A stretch of DNA of 22,977 nt, taken from contig CALBYC010000198.1 of NCBI GenBank assembly GCA_937890135.1, forward strand, positions 1 to 22,977, written 5' to 3'. The notes under the pieces are model-generated. The model ran no database searches, was not told the origin of the DNA, and saw only the letters and a list, made by a program, of their open reading frames with translations. A program made the translations under genes and the position numbers. Position 1 is the first letter of the stretch. Each line of letters starts with the position of its first letter. Positions 1 to 7,102 of the stretch are shown here, in pieces. Origin of the DNA: an uncultured Parabacteroides sp. Lineage in GTDB: Bacteria > Bacteroidota > Bacteroidia > Bacteroidales > Tannerellaceae.

Positions 1-287
1 TGTTTTTCATAGTTTTATATAGAAAAACGTTGCAGTTCTATTTGGACACTTCATTCATCTCCCTACCTGCTTTCTTATCAACGACATAACGAATGGAGTA
101 CGAAACCGCTGTTTTTCATTACAAACCATTCCCTTCCTTTTCCCCGCCTGTAAAATATGCTGCAAAAAAAGGTGCGTTTTCTTGCAGCAGTCGCTTCGAG
201 GGCGAGAGCGGGATGCCGCCTCTTTCCTGTAGAGACATTGATGAAGAAATAGTATCAATATTTATTAACTTAATTATTAATTGCATT
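1..287 (+). other. Upstream/leader region of the large secreted-protein gene
   Basis: No convincing gene lies here. The reading frame of the downstream gene stays open back to position 93, but the upstream 65 codons look like ordinary leader: the signal peptide begins only at 288. The last 40 bases before 288 are very AT-rich, as is usual before Bacteroidetes start codons. A TTTG at 41-44 lies 19 bases before a poor TAnnTTTG match at 64-71, so any promoter call here is weak. A 7-bp inverted repeat (2-8 with 22-28) and the 10-base direct repeat TGTTTTTCAT (1-10 and 110-119) are present with no clear role. Confidence 0.5.
159..188. other. Stem-loop in the leader of the secreted-protein gene
   Basis: GCTGCAA at 159-165 is perfectly complementary to TTGCAGC at 182-188. 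The stem can be extended by an A-run against a T-run if one C is bulged. Read on the minus strand it is followed by a T-rich stretch, so it could end a leftward transcript. On the plus strand it would form a leader hairpin about 100 bases before the start codon. Function is not known. Confidence 0.3.
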
Positions 288-3200
288 ATGAACAAAAAAG
301 TACTTACGCTTTGTGCAGGCTTCCTGTTGGCGGGTTCTTTGACTGCCTTCGCGCAGTATTGCCCTACTGACGGTGAGGTTCCTTATCGTACTCGTGCCGT
401 GTACGCTGCGTCGCTTGACAATGTTTTTCAGGATGTGACCAAAATCAATTCTGAATACTATTATCAGCTGCAGGTAGAAACTGGTGAGAAAGGTGACGTT
501 CAGGTTCTGACAGTAGAACGTGATTATTCAACGGGTAAATTGTATCTGACATCCCGCAAGGTGGAAGATGCGGTGTTGACTCACTCTTTGTGGAAGATCA
601 CGACTGAACCTTCTTTGACTCATGGCCAGGCTTATTCTTTTGAAAACAAAGAAACCGGCTATAAGTTGACTTTGGACCATACCAACGCTTTGCAGTTGGA
701 TGGTTCCGGCAGTTTGACTTCAACTACTAACTGGAGATATCCTAATTATTATTGGAACTATTTGAAAGACGGTTTGTTGGATGGCTGCAACGACAAGTGG
801 GAGCTTTATACGACAGACGAAGGCCTTTCAGGTTACGGAATGGTTTATTCTTATTTCCACAACAATGCGGACTCTGTCATGTTCTTGGCTAAACCGAGCA
901 CATCGATAAACGGTCTTGTGGCTTCTGCTGAGAAGGAAAGAGCCGGAGTTGATGGTAATGGTCAATTCTCAAACAGCTCTGTGATTGTTGCTTTGAAAGA
1001 GTCAAAGGCTAAGGCTGGCAATAATTTGAGCAACGTTCAAAACTTGGCTTTGAAGGTTAAGCCGGTTATCGCAGGTGCGAAAGTATTGAGCGCAGATGAA
1101 ATCAACACGATGATCGATGCCGATGGTTCATTCTTGAACTTTACAGAAATTAAGAGCTATGCCGAGTGGAATCATGCTGAAGAACGCTTTACTGAAAAAG
1201 GTAAAGCTGGCAAGTCAACCAAGTTCGTGATCCGCAAGCCGGGTTCTAACGAATTGGTTCAGTTGGCTCAGAATCCTTTGGCTGGTGAATTCGTGGCTGT
1301 AGCAAGTCCATATTCATACTTGAGAAGAGAGAACTACGATGAATCAGAAAAGTATGTTTCTAAACAGAAGAACGCATACGCTGGTTACGATATCTTGATT
1401 CGTGAAAAGGATGAGTTTAAGAAGGGTGAAGGCCACAGATACTTGATGGTGTCTGAGAAGATGTATGATGGCGTTGAAACAGGCAATTACCAAGGTCTGG
1501 AAATCACAACCAAATACTATTCTCACATCCAAGGTGACGGCACAAATCTGGCAAATAATACGCGGGTATATGAAGAAGAAGCTGTCCAGACAAATTCTTA
1601 TAAAGGTGATATCAATATCGTTGACCCGTTGGAAGCTCGTTACCACTGGAAGGTGACTTACTATCCATCCAACGACAGCTTGGTATTCGAGCCGTTGAAT
1701 GCTTCCCGTTTCTCTCAGTCTGAATATGCTGAGTTCGCTAAAGGCGATTTGAAGTATGAAAACTCTCGCTTGGCTGCGGCTTATGGCTCAGATTACTTCA
1801 ATACCGTAAATGCCGGTAAGGCTTATGATGCCACTGCACCTGACAGAACATACAATTCTGTATATAACAAGGCTGCAGGCGTTCCGGTCGCCTTGTTCGC
1901 TATGAACGAATCTGCTGTCGGTGACAATTCCAGACTGTTGACGGTAAGTGCTGCCGGTGGTATTGTGGATGCCAATTTGCCTAAATATGCAGCTGCTCCT
2001 AAGTTTGAGAACACAACAGATGCTACTAAGACAGATGGTGATACTGAGAAGAACAACCCGGCTTATGTGACAAACAAGACGGTTGATGATGCTTATGTGG
2101 CAGCACAGCGCTTGCGCATCAGCTTCGACAACAAATACACTTATTTGAAGCGTGCTTCTGTCAAGAGCGGTTTGTATTTCTTGAACTTGGTTGACCCGGC
2201 TGCAGCTACTTCGCAGACTGAAAACCGTGTGGACGGCGCTTATATCGTAGCCGACATGAAGGGCCATGTGGTTTATGACACAGTGGAAAAAGGCTTGCAG
2301 GACTTCACGCACATGCCTGCCACTCAATGGGTGGTTGAACAACAGCCATGCGATGAGCCATTGAACGCAACTCCTGCGGTCGCTATCTACAACCGTGAGT
2401 TCAACGGCAAGAACTGGTATTCTGCTTTCTATGGCAACTTCAACGACGAGCCTCTGTTCGAAGGTCAATTGTATATAGACGAGGATGGCCGTTATTATAC
2501 CATCAACCATCGCGATTATGCAAGAACTTCAAACAGCAATGTGGACAAACATGCTAGGTATACTTACAACTGCGCGGACCGTGTAGCATTCAATGAAGTG
2601 AAACCTCAGACTACGGAAGGTTTCTTCAATGAAAAAGAAAGCGTATTGCGTGAAACTACCTACAAGTTCGAACAACTCTTCGACGAAAAGCTCAATGGCA
2701 AGTTCTTGGGCTTGGATGCTTCAAGAAGCAACTTCTTGAGATTGGTTGACGAAGGCACTGAGTTCGAATTGTACCGTGCGGAAGGTTGGTATCCTGTGCC
2801 TCAATATAAGGAAGTATTTGACAAGGAAACTGAAACATCCCATCTGGAATGGACAGGCTTATATAACCTTGAATACAGAGATTCCATCGAGTATGGTTAT
2901 TCAAGCACAAAAGCTGATGTTAAGCCTCTGTACAAGACATTCTACAAGGTGAAAGTGAAAGACGAGAACCTGATCGACAACGACCATAAGTTCTTGGCTA
3001 TCGACAACCAGCACAAGTATGTATTGGCTACGGAAGCTGAAATCGCAAAACCGGAGAACCACTTGACATTCGCCATCGTTTCTTTCAAAGAAAACAACGA
3101 TTTGAACGGTGTTCACGGATATGCTATCATCAACCAGCCTCAGTTCACGGAAGTGAATACTACGAAGGAAAACCTGACCGGTCTGAAGTGGAATTATAAT

Positions 3201-4514
3201 GAGGTAACTGGCAATGTGGAATTCACTAATGGCAAAAATGTAGTAGTTGCTACCATGTCAGACGCTGCAAGGAACCAGATTGGCAAATTGACAATCGAGA
3301 ACTCTAAGTTGGATGCCAAGATCGCTGACCTGTGCGAAACTTCTACGGAAGCCTTCGCTTTGGTAAGCGCAGACCGCAAGTTGTATCGCAATTTGGACGC
3401 TGAAGTAGTGAACAAGGCAGGCAAGGTAATCGACTTGGTAGTCGTTGACGAACAGGGCGGTGAAAGCTTGTATGAAGATTCTCATTCCGATGCTGCCATT
3501 AAGAACAAGTTGAACTACTTGGCTGCAGAGAACTTGAAGAACCCGACAACACATGAAGGATTCTATGTAGACAAGGTGGCTAAGTCTTCTGCTTCTATGC
3601 CTCAGTACTTGTTGGCTGTGGCTGCCGATTCAGTTCCTGCTTACAAATACTGCGTGGAAGGCAAGCACGGCATCAACCCGGGTTGCGATCACGTGGCAGA
3701 AATGGCAGGTTACGTGGAAGGACGCTTCTTGGTTAACTTCAACGATTCCATCAAGGCTTCTATCGACAAATTGTCTTCACGCGCCGATGCGTTCAAGTAT
3801 GACAACTACGTTCGCTTGGGCTTCGTGGAAGGTATCCACCAAGGTGACACGCTGTATGTCTTGAAGAACGGCACTACGTTGGAATCCATCAAGGAAGCCG
3901 ACAAGAGCGGTAAGTTGTATGTTAAACCGTCATTCTTCGCTGCTGAAAACGAAGGCAAGTTGTATGACATCGTTAAATTGGATGGCAAGCACAACAACGC
4001 AGCCTTCTCATTCCGTGAAACAGGCGACGCTAACGACAGCTTCTTGATCGAATCCAACGACATCGCTGGCATGTCTCAGATTGGTTCATTCGCCGGTGCT
4101 TGGATCATGATCCACAACAATGTTCCGGTATTGGCTCAGTACTTCAACCAGAATGGCAACCATAACACTGGCGATTCAACGGATTCTTGGAAGCAGTATA
4201 AAGATTATGTGACTGCCGGTGATCTGGGTGCGGTTATCAACCAGGCTGCCCGCTTCACTTCCGCAGCAATCGACAAGAACTCAACTGCAACTGCAAACGA
4301 GGAAATCGCTGCTTCTGCCGTGACAGTATCTGCTACGGACGGGGCGGTAGTTGTCAAGGGCGCAGCCGGCAAGGCAGTGGTTGTGACAAATATCTTGGGC
4401 CAGACTTTGGCTAACACAGTCATCTCTTCCGACAACGCTTCTATCTCAGTTCCTGCAGGAATCGTAGTAGTAGCTGTCGAAGGCGAAGAAGCTGTGAAGG
4501 TAGTTGTTAAATAA
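288..4514 (+). CDS. Large secreted protein with DUF6383/T9SS-like C-terminal module
   Basis: This gene encodes a 1408-residue exported protein of unknown function. The start at 288 is chosen because it begins a clean signal peptide: MNKK, a hydrophobic stretch of about 16 residues, then AFA-Q near residues 20-23. The body is rich in Tyr, Asn, Asp and Lys and looks like successive beta-rich extracellular modules. The stretch near residues 45-125 has a ricin-B/lipocalin-like flavour (LWKI, then a GYKLTLD strand), which is only an impression. Residues 1122-1135 carry a C-x4-H-x5-C-x-H pattern. The last ~70 residues (about 1337-1408) contain alternating Val-rich strands, a NILGQ turn, PAGIVVV and a terminal KVVVK. 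This matches what I know of the Bacteroidales DUF6383 C-terminal domain and resembles T9SS sorting domains. The gene has its own leader and terminator and looks monocistronic. Its codons favour TTG, GCT and AAG, unlike the GC-rich dxs genes downstream. Likely fate is export to the periplasm and then, by inference, the cell surface through T9SS. Confidence 0.85.
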   Translation: MNKKVLTLCAGFLLAGSLTAFAQYCPTDGEVPYRTRAVYAASLDNVFQDVTKINSEYYYQLQVETGEKGDVQVLTVERDYSTGKLYLTSRKVEDAVLTHSLWKITTEPSLTHGQAYSFENKETGYKLTLDHTNALQLDGSGSLTSTTNWRYPNYYWNYLKDGLLDGCNDKWELYTTDEGLSGYGMVYSYFHNNADSVMFLAKPSTSINGLVASAEKERAGVDGNGQFSNSSVIVALKESKAKAGNNLSNVQNLALKVKPVIAGAKVLSADEINTMIDADGSFLNFTEIKSYAEWNHAEERFTEKGKAGKSTKFVIRKPGSNELVQLAQNPLAGEFVAVASPYSYLRRENYDESEKYVSKQKNAYAGYDILIREKDEFKKGEGHRYLMVSEKMYDGVETGNYQGLEITTKYYSHIQGDGTNLANNTRVYEEEAVQTNSYKGDINIVDPLEARYHWKVTYYPSNDSLVFEPLNASRFSQSEYAEFAKGDLKYENSRLAAAYGSDYFNTVNAGKAYDATAPDRTYNSVYNKAAGVPVALFAMNESAVGDNSRLLTVSAAGGIVDANLPKYAAAPKFENTTDATKTDGDTEKNNPAYVTNKTVDDAYVAAQRLRISFDNKYTYLKRASVKSGLYFLNLVDPAAATSQTENRVDGAYIVADMKGHVVYDTVEKGLQDFTHMPATQWVVEQQPCDEPLNATPAVAIYNREFNGKNWYSAFYGNFNDEPLFEGQLYIDEDGRYYTINHRDYARTSNSNVDKHARYTYNCADRVAFNEVKPQTTEGFFNEKESVLRETTYKFEQLFDEKLNGKFLGLDASRSNFLRLVDEGTEFELYRAEGWYPVPQYKEVFDKETETSHLEWTGLYNLEYRDSIEYGYSSTKADVKPLYKTFYKVKVKDENLIDNDHKFLAIDNQHKYVLATEAEIAKPENHLTFAIVSFKENNDLNGVHGYAIINQPQFTEVNTTKENLTGLKWNYNEVTGNVEFTNGKNVVVATMSDAARNQIGKLTIENSKLDAKIADLCETSTEAFALVSADRKLYRNLDAEVVNKAGKVIDLVVVDEQGGESLYEDSHSDAAIKNKLNYLAAENLKNPTTHEGFYVDKVAKSSASMPQYLLAVAADSVPAYKYCVEGKHGINPGCDHVAEMAGYVEGRFLVNFNDSIKASIDKLSSRADAFKYDNYVRLGFVEGIHQGDTLYVLKNGTTLESIKEADKSGKLYVKPSFFAAENEGKLYDIVKLDGKHNNAAFSFRETGDANDSFLIESNDIAGMSQIGSFAGAWIMIHNNVPVLAQYFNQNGNHNTGDSTDSWKQYKDYVTAGDLGAVINQAARFTSAAIDKNSTATANEEIAASAVTVSATDGAVVVKGAAGKAVVVTNILGQTLANTVISSDNASISVPAGIVVVAVEGEEAVKVVVK

Positions 4515-4534
4515 TAGAGCTTGAAGACGAGCAA

Positions 4535-4565
4535 GCAAGCACGGAGGCTCCGGCTTCCGGCTTGC
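4535..4565 (+). terminator. Hairpin 20 bp after the secreted-protein stop codon
   Basis: GCAAGC (4535-4540) pairs with GCTTGC (4560-4565). After one bulged A, CGGAGGC (4542-4548) pairs with GCTTCCG (4553-4559) with one G-U pair, leaving a TCCG tetraloop. This is a 13-bp stem placed directly behind the TAA at 4512-4514. There is no long T-run after it, only AT-rich sequence about 10 bases further on, so it may act as a terminator or as a 3'-end stabilising structure. Confidence 0.6.
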
Positions 4566-4718
4566 CTGCCACGGAAAAATATTCATAATTAAATTAGTTA
4601 GTAGTCCACGTTGAGAGTAACTTGCGAAAGCGAAAGTGGGCAAAATAGTTATTAATAATAGTGTAAAAAAGTTCTATTCCGCTTCCTTCCTCCGAGAGGA
4701 GACAAGGATGCCAAGAAA

Positions 4719-4766
4719 AGGGGATGTGGCAAGGCGCTTCGCTTTGACGCATCCCCTGCTTTTTTA
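4719..4766 (+). terminator. Strong rho-independent terminator
   Basis: GGGGATGTG (4720-4728) pairs with CGCATCCCC (4748-4756) including one G-U pair. After a single G/A mismatch, CAAGGCG (4730-4736) pairs with CGCTTTG (4740-4746) around a CTT loop. Six T residues follow at 4760-4765. It sits about 205 bases after the upstream stop codon. It could therefore be a second, back-up terminator for that gene, or the end of an unannotated small RNA. On the minus strand the hairpin is followed by four T residues, so some two-way activity is possible. Confidence 0.75.
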
Positions 4767-4789
4767 CGCCGACCGGATGCGACGTCCCG

Positions 4790-4858
4790 GGAAAAACACC
4801 GCAGCCCTTCAGGAAAAACGCCGCAGCCTTTTCGAGGAAACACCGCATCGAAAAGCGA
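4790..4858. repeat. Three imperfect tandem copies of a 22-24 bp unit
   Basis: Copies lie at 4790-4811, 4812-4835 and 4836-4858. Each begins GGAAA and contains a C-rich core of the type CACCGCA or CGCCGCA; copies 1 and 2 are closest. The junction of copies 2 and 3 also forms a 7-bp inverted repeat, TTTTCGA (4829-4835) with TCGAAAA (4848-4854). No coding role is visible. Confidence 0.6.
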
Positions 4859-4893
4859 GAAACAACCCCGCGAACGGGACCCGAACCCCGGCG

Positions 4894-5033
4894 GGTGAGA
4901 CCAAAACATGCTGACACATAAAATGTTAGATAGGCATCTCTCACCTTTTTCCCTATCTCTCACCTGATATAACATATTGCTTTACAGAGCATTAAGTCCC
5001 CTAAGATACGCCAGTGAGAGATGGTGAGACCAA
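4894..5033. repeat. Cluster of GGTGAGA / ATCTCTCACC motifs
   Basis: GGTGAGACCAA occurs at 4894-4904 and again at 5023-5033. ATCTCTCACC occurs at 4936-4945 and 4955-4964, 19 bases apart start to start. An inverted near-copy, AGTGAGAGAT, is at 5013-5022 and abuts the second GGTGAGACCAA. The arms can pair in several mutually exclusive ways. The cluster lies about 125-265 bases ahead of the dxs promoter candidate. It may be a set of binding sites for a regulator, or a dispersed intergenic repeat element; sequence alone does not decide. Confidence 0.5.
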
Positions 5034-5052
5034 TTTTTCAACTTCCTGGAGG

Positions 5053-5074
5053 GGAAGGAACGCTTGTTTCTTCC
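5053..5074. other. 9-bp hairpin upstream of the dxs promoter
   Basis: GGAAGGAAC (5053-5061) pairs with GTTTCTTCC (5066-5074) with one G-U pair and a GCTT loop. No T-run follows. It is about 85 bases before the dxs -7 box and may be a protein-binding site or a structure at the end of upstream transcripts. Confidence 0.35.
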
Positions 5075-5159
5075 GGCATATTATCGTACCTTCGCTAAAA
5101 ATAAGCACCTGAAAACAATGTCAGGGAGAAATTCCGGCACGAAATGCAAGGATAACCAT

Positions 5160-5167
5160 TATCTTTG
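5160..5167 (+). promoter_or_regulatory. Bacteroidetes -7 promoter box for the dxs operon
   Basis: TATCTTTG is a perfect match to the Bacteroidetes -7 consensus TAnnTTTG. No clear TTTG -33 element is found 19-21 bases upstream. If transcription starts a few bases after the box, the alternative TTG start at 5165 is excluded and ATG 5189 is the dxs start, with a short leader of about 15 bases. Confidence 0.6.
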
Positions 5168-5188
5168 CAGGTGGAAAAAGATACAGAC

Positions 5189-7090
5189 ATGGCTGCAAGC
5201 AGTGATAAGCATATATTAGAACGAATCGATTATCCGGCGGATCTGCGCAAGCTCCCGGTGGAAACCCTGCCCGAGGTTTGCACGGAACTGCGCCAATATA
5301 TCATCGACGTCCTGTCCGAGAACCCCGGCCACCTGGCCGCAAGCCTCGGGACGGTGGAACTGACGGTCGCCTTGCATTATGTGTTCGACACCCCTTACGA
5401 CCGCATCGTGTGGGACGTCGGGCACCAGGCGTACGGGCATAAGATATTGACCGGGAGGCGCGACGCCTTCCCCACGCTGAGGAAATTGCATGGCATCAGC
5501 GGGTTCCCCAACCCGGCGGAGAGCGAATACGACGCCTTCATCGCCGGCCATGCCTCCAACTCCATTTCCGCCGCGATGGGAATGTCCGTCGCCTCCGCCC
5601 TGAAGGACGAGGAGAGGCACGTGATCGCCGTGATAGGAGACGGGGCGATGACGGGCGGCCTGGCGTTCGAGGGGCTGAACAACGCTTCCGCCAACCCGAA
5701 CAACCTGCTGATTATATTGAACGACAACAACATGGCGATCGACCACAGCGTCGGGGGGCTGAGCCAGTACCTGGTGGACATCACCACCAGCCAGGCCTAC
5801 AACAAAATGCGCTACGACGTGTACAGGGGACTGAAAAAGATCAAGCTGATCGACGACGGGAGGCGGGAAAGCATCCTGCGCTTCAACAACAGCCTGAAGG
5901 CGTTGCTCACCCAGCAACACAACTTGTTCGAAGGGTTCAGCATCCGCTATTTCGGGCCGGTGGACGGGCACAACGTCGGGTATTTGGTGAAGCTCCTGAA
6001 CGACATCAAGGACATGCAAGGCCCTAAGCTGCTGCACATCAAGACAATCAAGGGGAAAGGATTCAAGCCGGCGGAAGAGTCCGCCACGGAATGGCACGCA
6101 CCGGGCAGGTTCAACAAGGAGACGGGCGAACGCATCGTCGTCCACGAGCTGAACGAGCCTCAGCGGTACCAGGACGTCTTCGGGCACACGTTGGTGGAGC
6201 TGGCGGAAAAAGACAAGCGGATTGTGGGGATTCCCCCCGCCATGCCCACCGGGTGCTCCATGACCTACCTGATGAAGGCGTTCCCCGAACGCGCGTTCGA
6301 CGTCGGGATTGCCGAGGGCCATGCCGTCACCTTCTCGGCGGGGCTGGCGAAGGAGGGGATGATCCCCTTCTGCAACATCTACTCCTCTTTCATGCAGCGC
6401 GCGTACGACATGGTCATCCATGACGTGGCCCTGCAGAAGCTGCACATGGTCTTGTGCCTGGACCGCGCCGGGCTGGTCGGGGAAGACGGGCCGACCCATC
6501 ACGGTGTCTTCGACCTCGCCTACCTGCGCCCTGTCCCCAACCTGATTATCGCTTCCCCCCTGAACGAATGGGACTTGAGGAACCTGATGTACACCGCCTA
6601 TTCGGCGAAAGAAGGGACGTTCGTCATCCGTTACCCCCGCGGGAAAGGGGAAAAGGCGGACTGGCACAACGAGATGGAAATCCTGCCGGTGGGCAAGGGC
6701 AGGATGCTGAAGGAAGGGACGGACGTCGCGGTCCTCACCTTGGGACCTGTCGGCAACGAAGCCCTCAAGGCGATTGCCAAGGCGGAGAAGGAAGGCGTGT
6801 CGGCCGCCCTTTACGACATGATTTACCTGAAGCCGATCGACGAGGAGCTGCTGCACGAAGTGGGCAGGAAGTTCAAACGAATCGTCACGATCGAAAATGG
6901 GGTGATCAAGGGGGGGCTGGGCTCGGCCGTGCTGGAGTTCATGGCGGATAACGGCTATACCCCCCGCGTGAAGCGCATCGGGGTGCCGGACCGTTTCATC
7001 GAACACGGCTCCGTGCCGGAATTGTTCCGGCTCTGCGGGATGGACAGCGACAGCATCGCGGAGGTTTTGAAGGAAATGGTAAAGGAATAA
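5189..7090 (+). CDS. dxs: 1-deoxy-D-xylulose-5-phosphate synthase
   Basis: A 633-residue cytoplasmic enzyme that condenses pyruvate with glyceraldehyde 3-phosphate to DXP, the first and flux-controlling step of the MEP pathway to isoprenoids; thiamine diphosphate and Mg2+ are cofactors. The ThDP motif is clear: GDGAMTGG at 150-157 followed by LNDNN with N178 and N180. The central transketolase-like domain has GIAEGHAVTF with the catalytic Glu at E376 (family knowledge), and the segment LDRAGLVGEDGPTHHG includes H437-H438. Length agrees with the usual 620-650 residues. ATG 5189 is preferred over an in-frame TTG at 5165 because the promoter box overlaps that TTG. It is first in a tight operon with trkA and trkH. 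The gene is strongly G/C-biased at third positions compared with the genes at both ends of the window. Confidence 0.97.
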   Translation: MAASSDKHILERIDYPADLRKLPVETLPEVCTELRQYIIDVLSENPGHLAASLGTVELTVALHYVFDTPYDRIVWDVGHQAYGHKILTGRRDAFPTLRKLHGISGFPNPAESEYDAFIAGHASNSISAAMGMSVASALKDEERHVIAVIGDGAMTGGLAFEGLNNASANPNNLLIILNDNNMAIDHSVGGLSQYLVDITTSQAYNKMRYDVYRGLKKIKLIDDGRRESILRFNNSLKALLTQQHNLFEGFSIRYFGPVDGHNVGYLVKLLNDIKDMQGPKLLHIKTIKGKGFKPAEESATEWHAPGRFNKETGERIVVHELNEPQRYQDVFGHTLVELAEKDKRIVGIPPAMPTGCSMTYLMKAFPERAFDVGIAEGHAVTFSAGLAKEGMIPFCNIYSSFMQRAYDMVIHDVALQKLHMVLCLDRAGLVGEDGPTHHGVFDLAYLRPVPNLIIASPLNEWDLRNLMYTAYSAKEGTFVIRYPRGKGEKADWHNEMEILPVGKGRMLKEGTDVAVLTLGPVGNEALKAIAKAEKEGVSAALYDMIYLKPIDEELLHEVGRKFKRIVTIENGVIKGGLGSAVLEFMADNGYTPRVKRIGVPDRFIEHGSVPELFRLCGMDSDSIAEVLKEMVKE

Positions 7091-7102
7091 AAAAGATCGA
7101 AT

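Larger units (their letters stand above)
4515..5188. other. 674-bp structured intergenic region before dxs
   Basis: No gene is supported in this stretch. Short open frames run through it on both strands, but they cross hairpins and repeats and resemble nothing I know. It holds, in order: a hairpin after the upstream stop, a strong intrinsic terminator, a three-copy 22-24 bp tandem repeat, a cluster of GGTGAGA/TCTCACC motifs, a 9-bp hairpin at 5053-5074, and a Bacteroidetes-type -7 box just before dxs. These are listed separately. Confidence 0.7.

Noticed and set aside
93..287. Upstream extension of the secreted-protein gene to 93
   Set aside because: The extra 65 residues would bury the signal peptide inside the protein. 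The ATG at 288 gives a proper export signal after an AT-rich leader.
4790..4858. Possible CRISPR array
   Set aside because: The three units are directly adjacent, imperfect and have no spacers, so this is a plain tandem repeat.
4636..4914. A 92-codon plus-strand frame in the intergenic region
   Set aside because: It runs through the strong terminator and the tandem repeat, starts at GTG without a good ribosome site, and its Arg/Lys-rich product looks like translated non-coding DNA.
4594..4975. Minus-strand frames of 107-116 codons in the same intergenic region
   Set aside because: They cross the terminator hairpin and the repeats and resemble no known protein. There is no minus-strand promoter match (CAAAnnTA) that I could find nearby.
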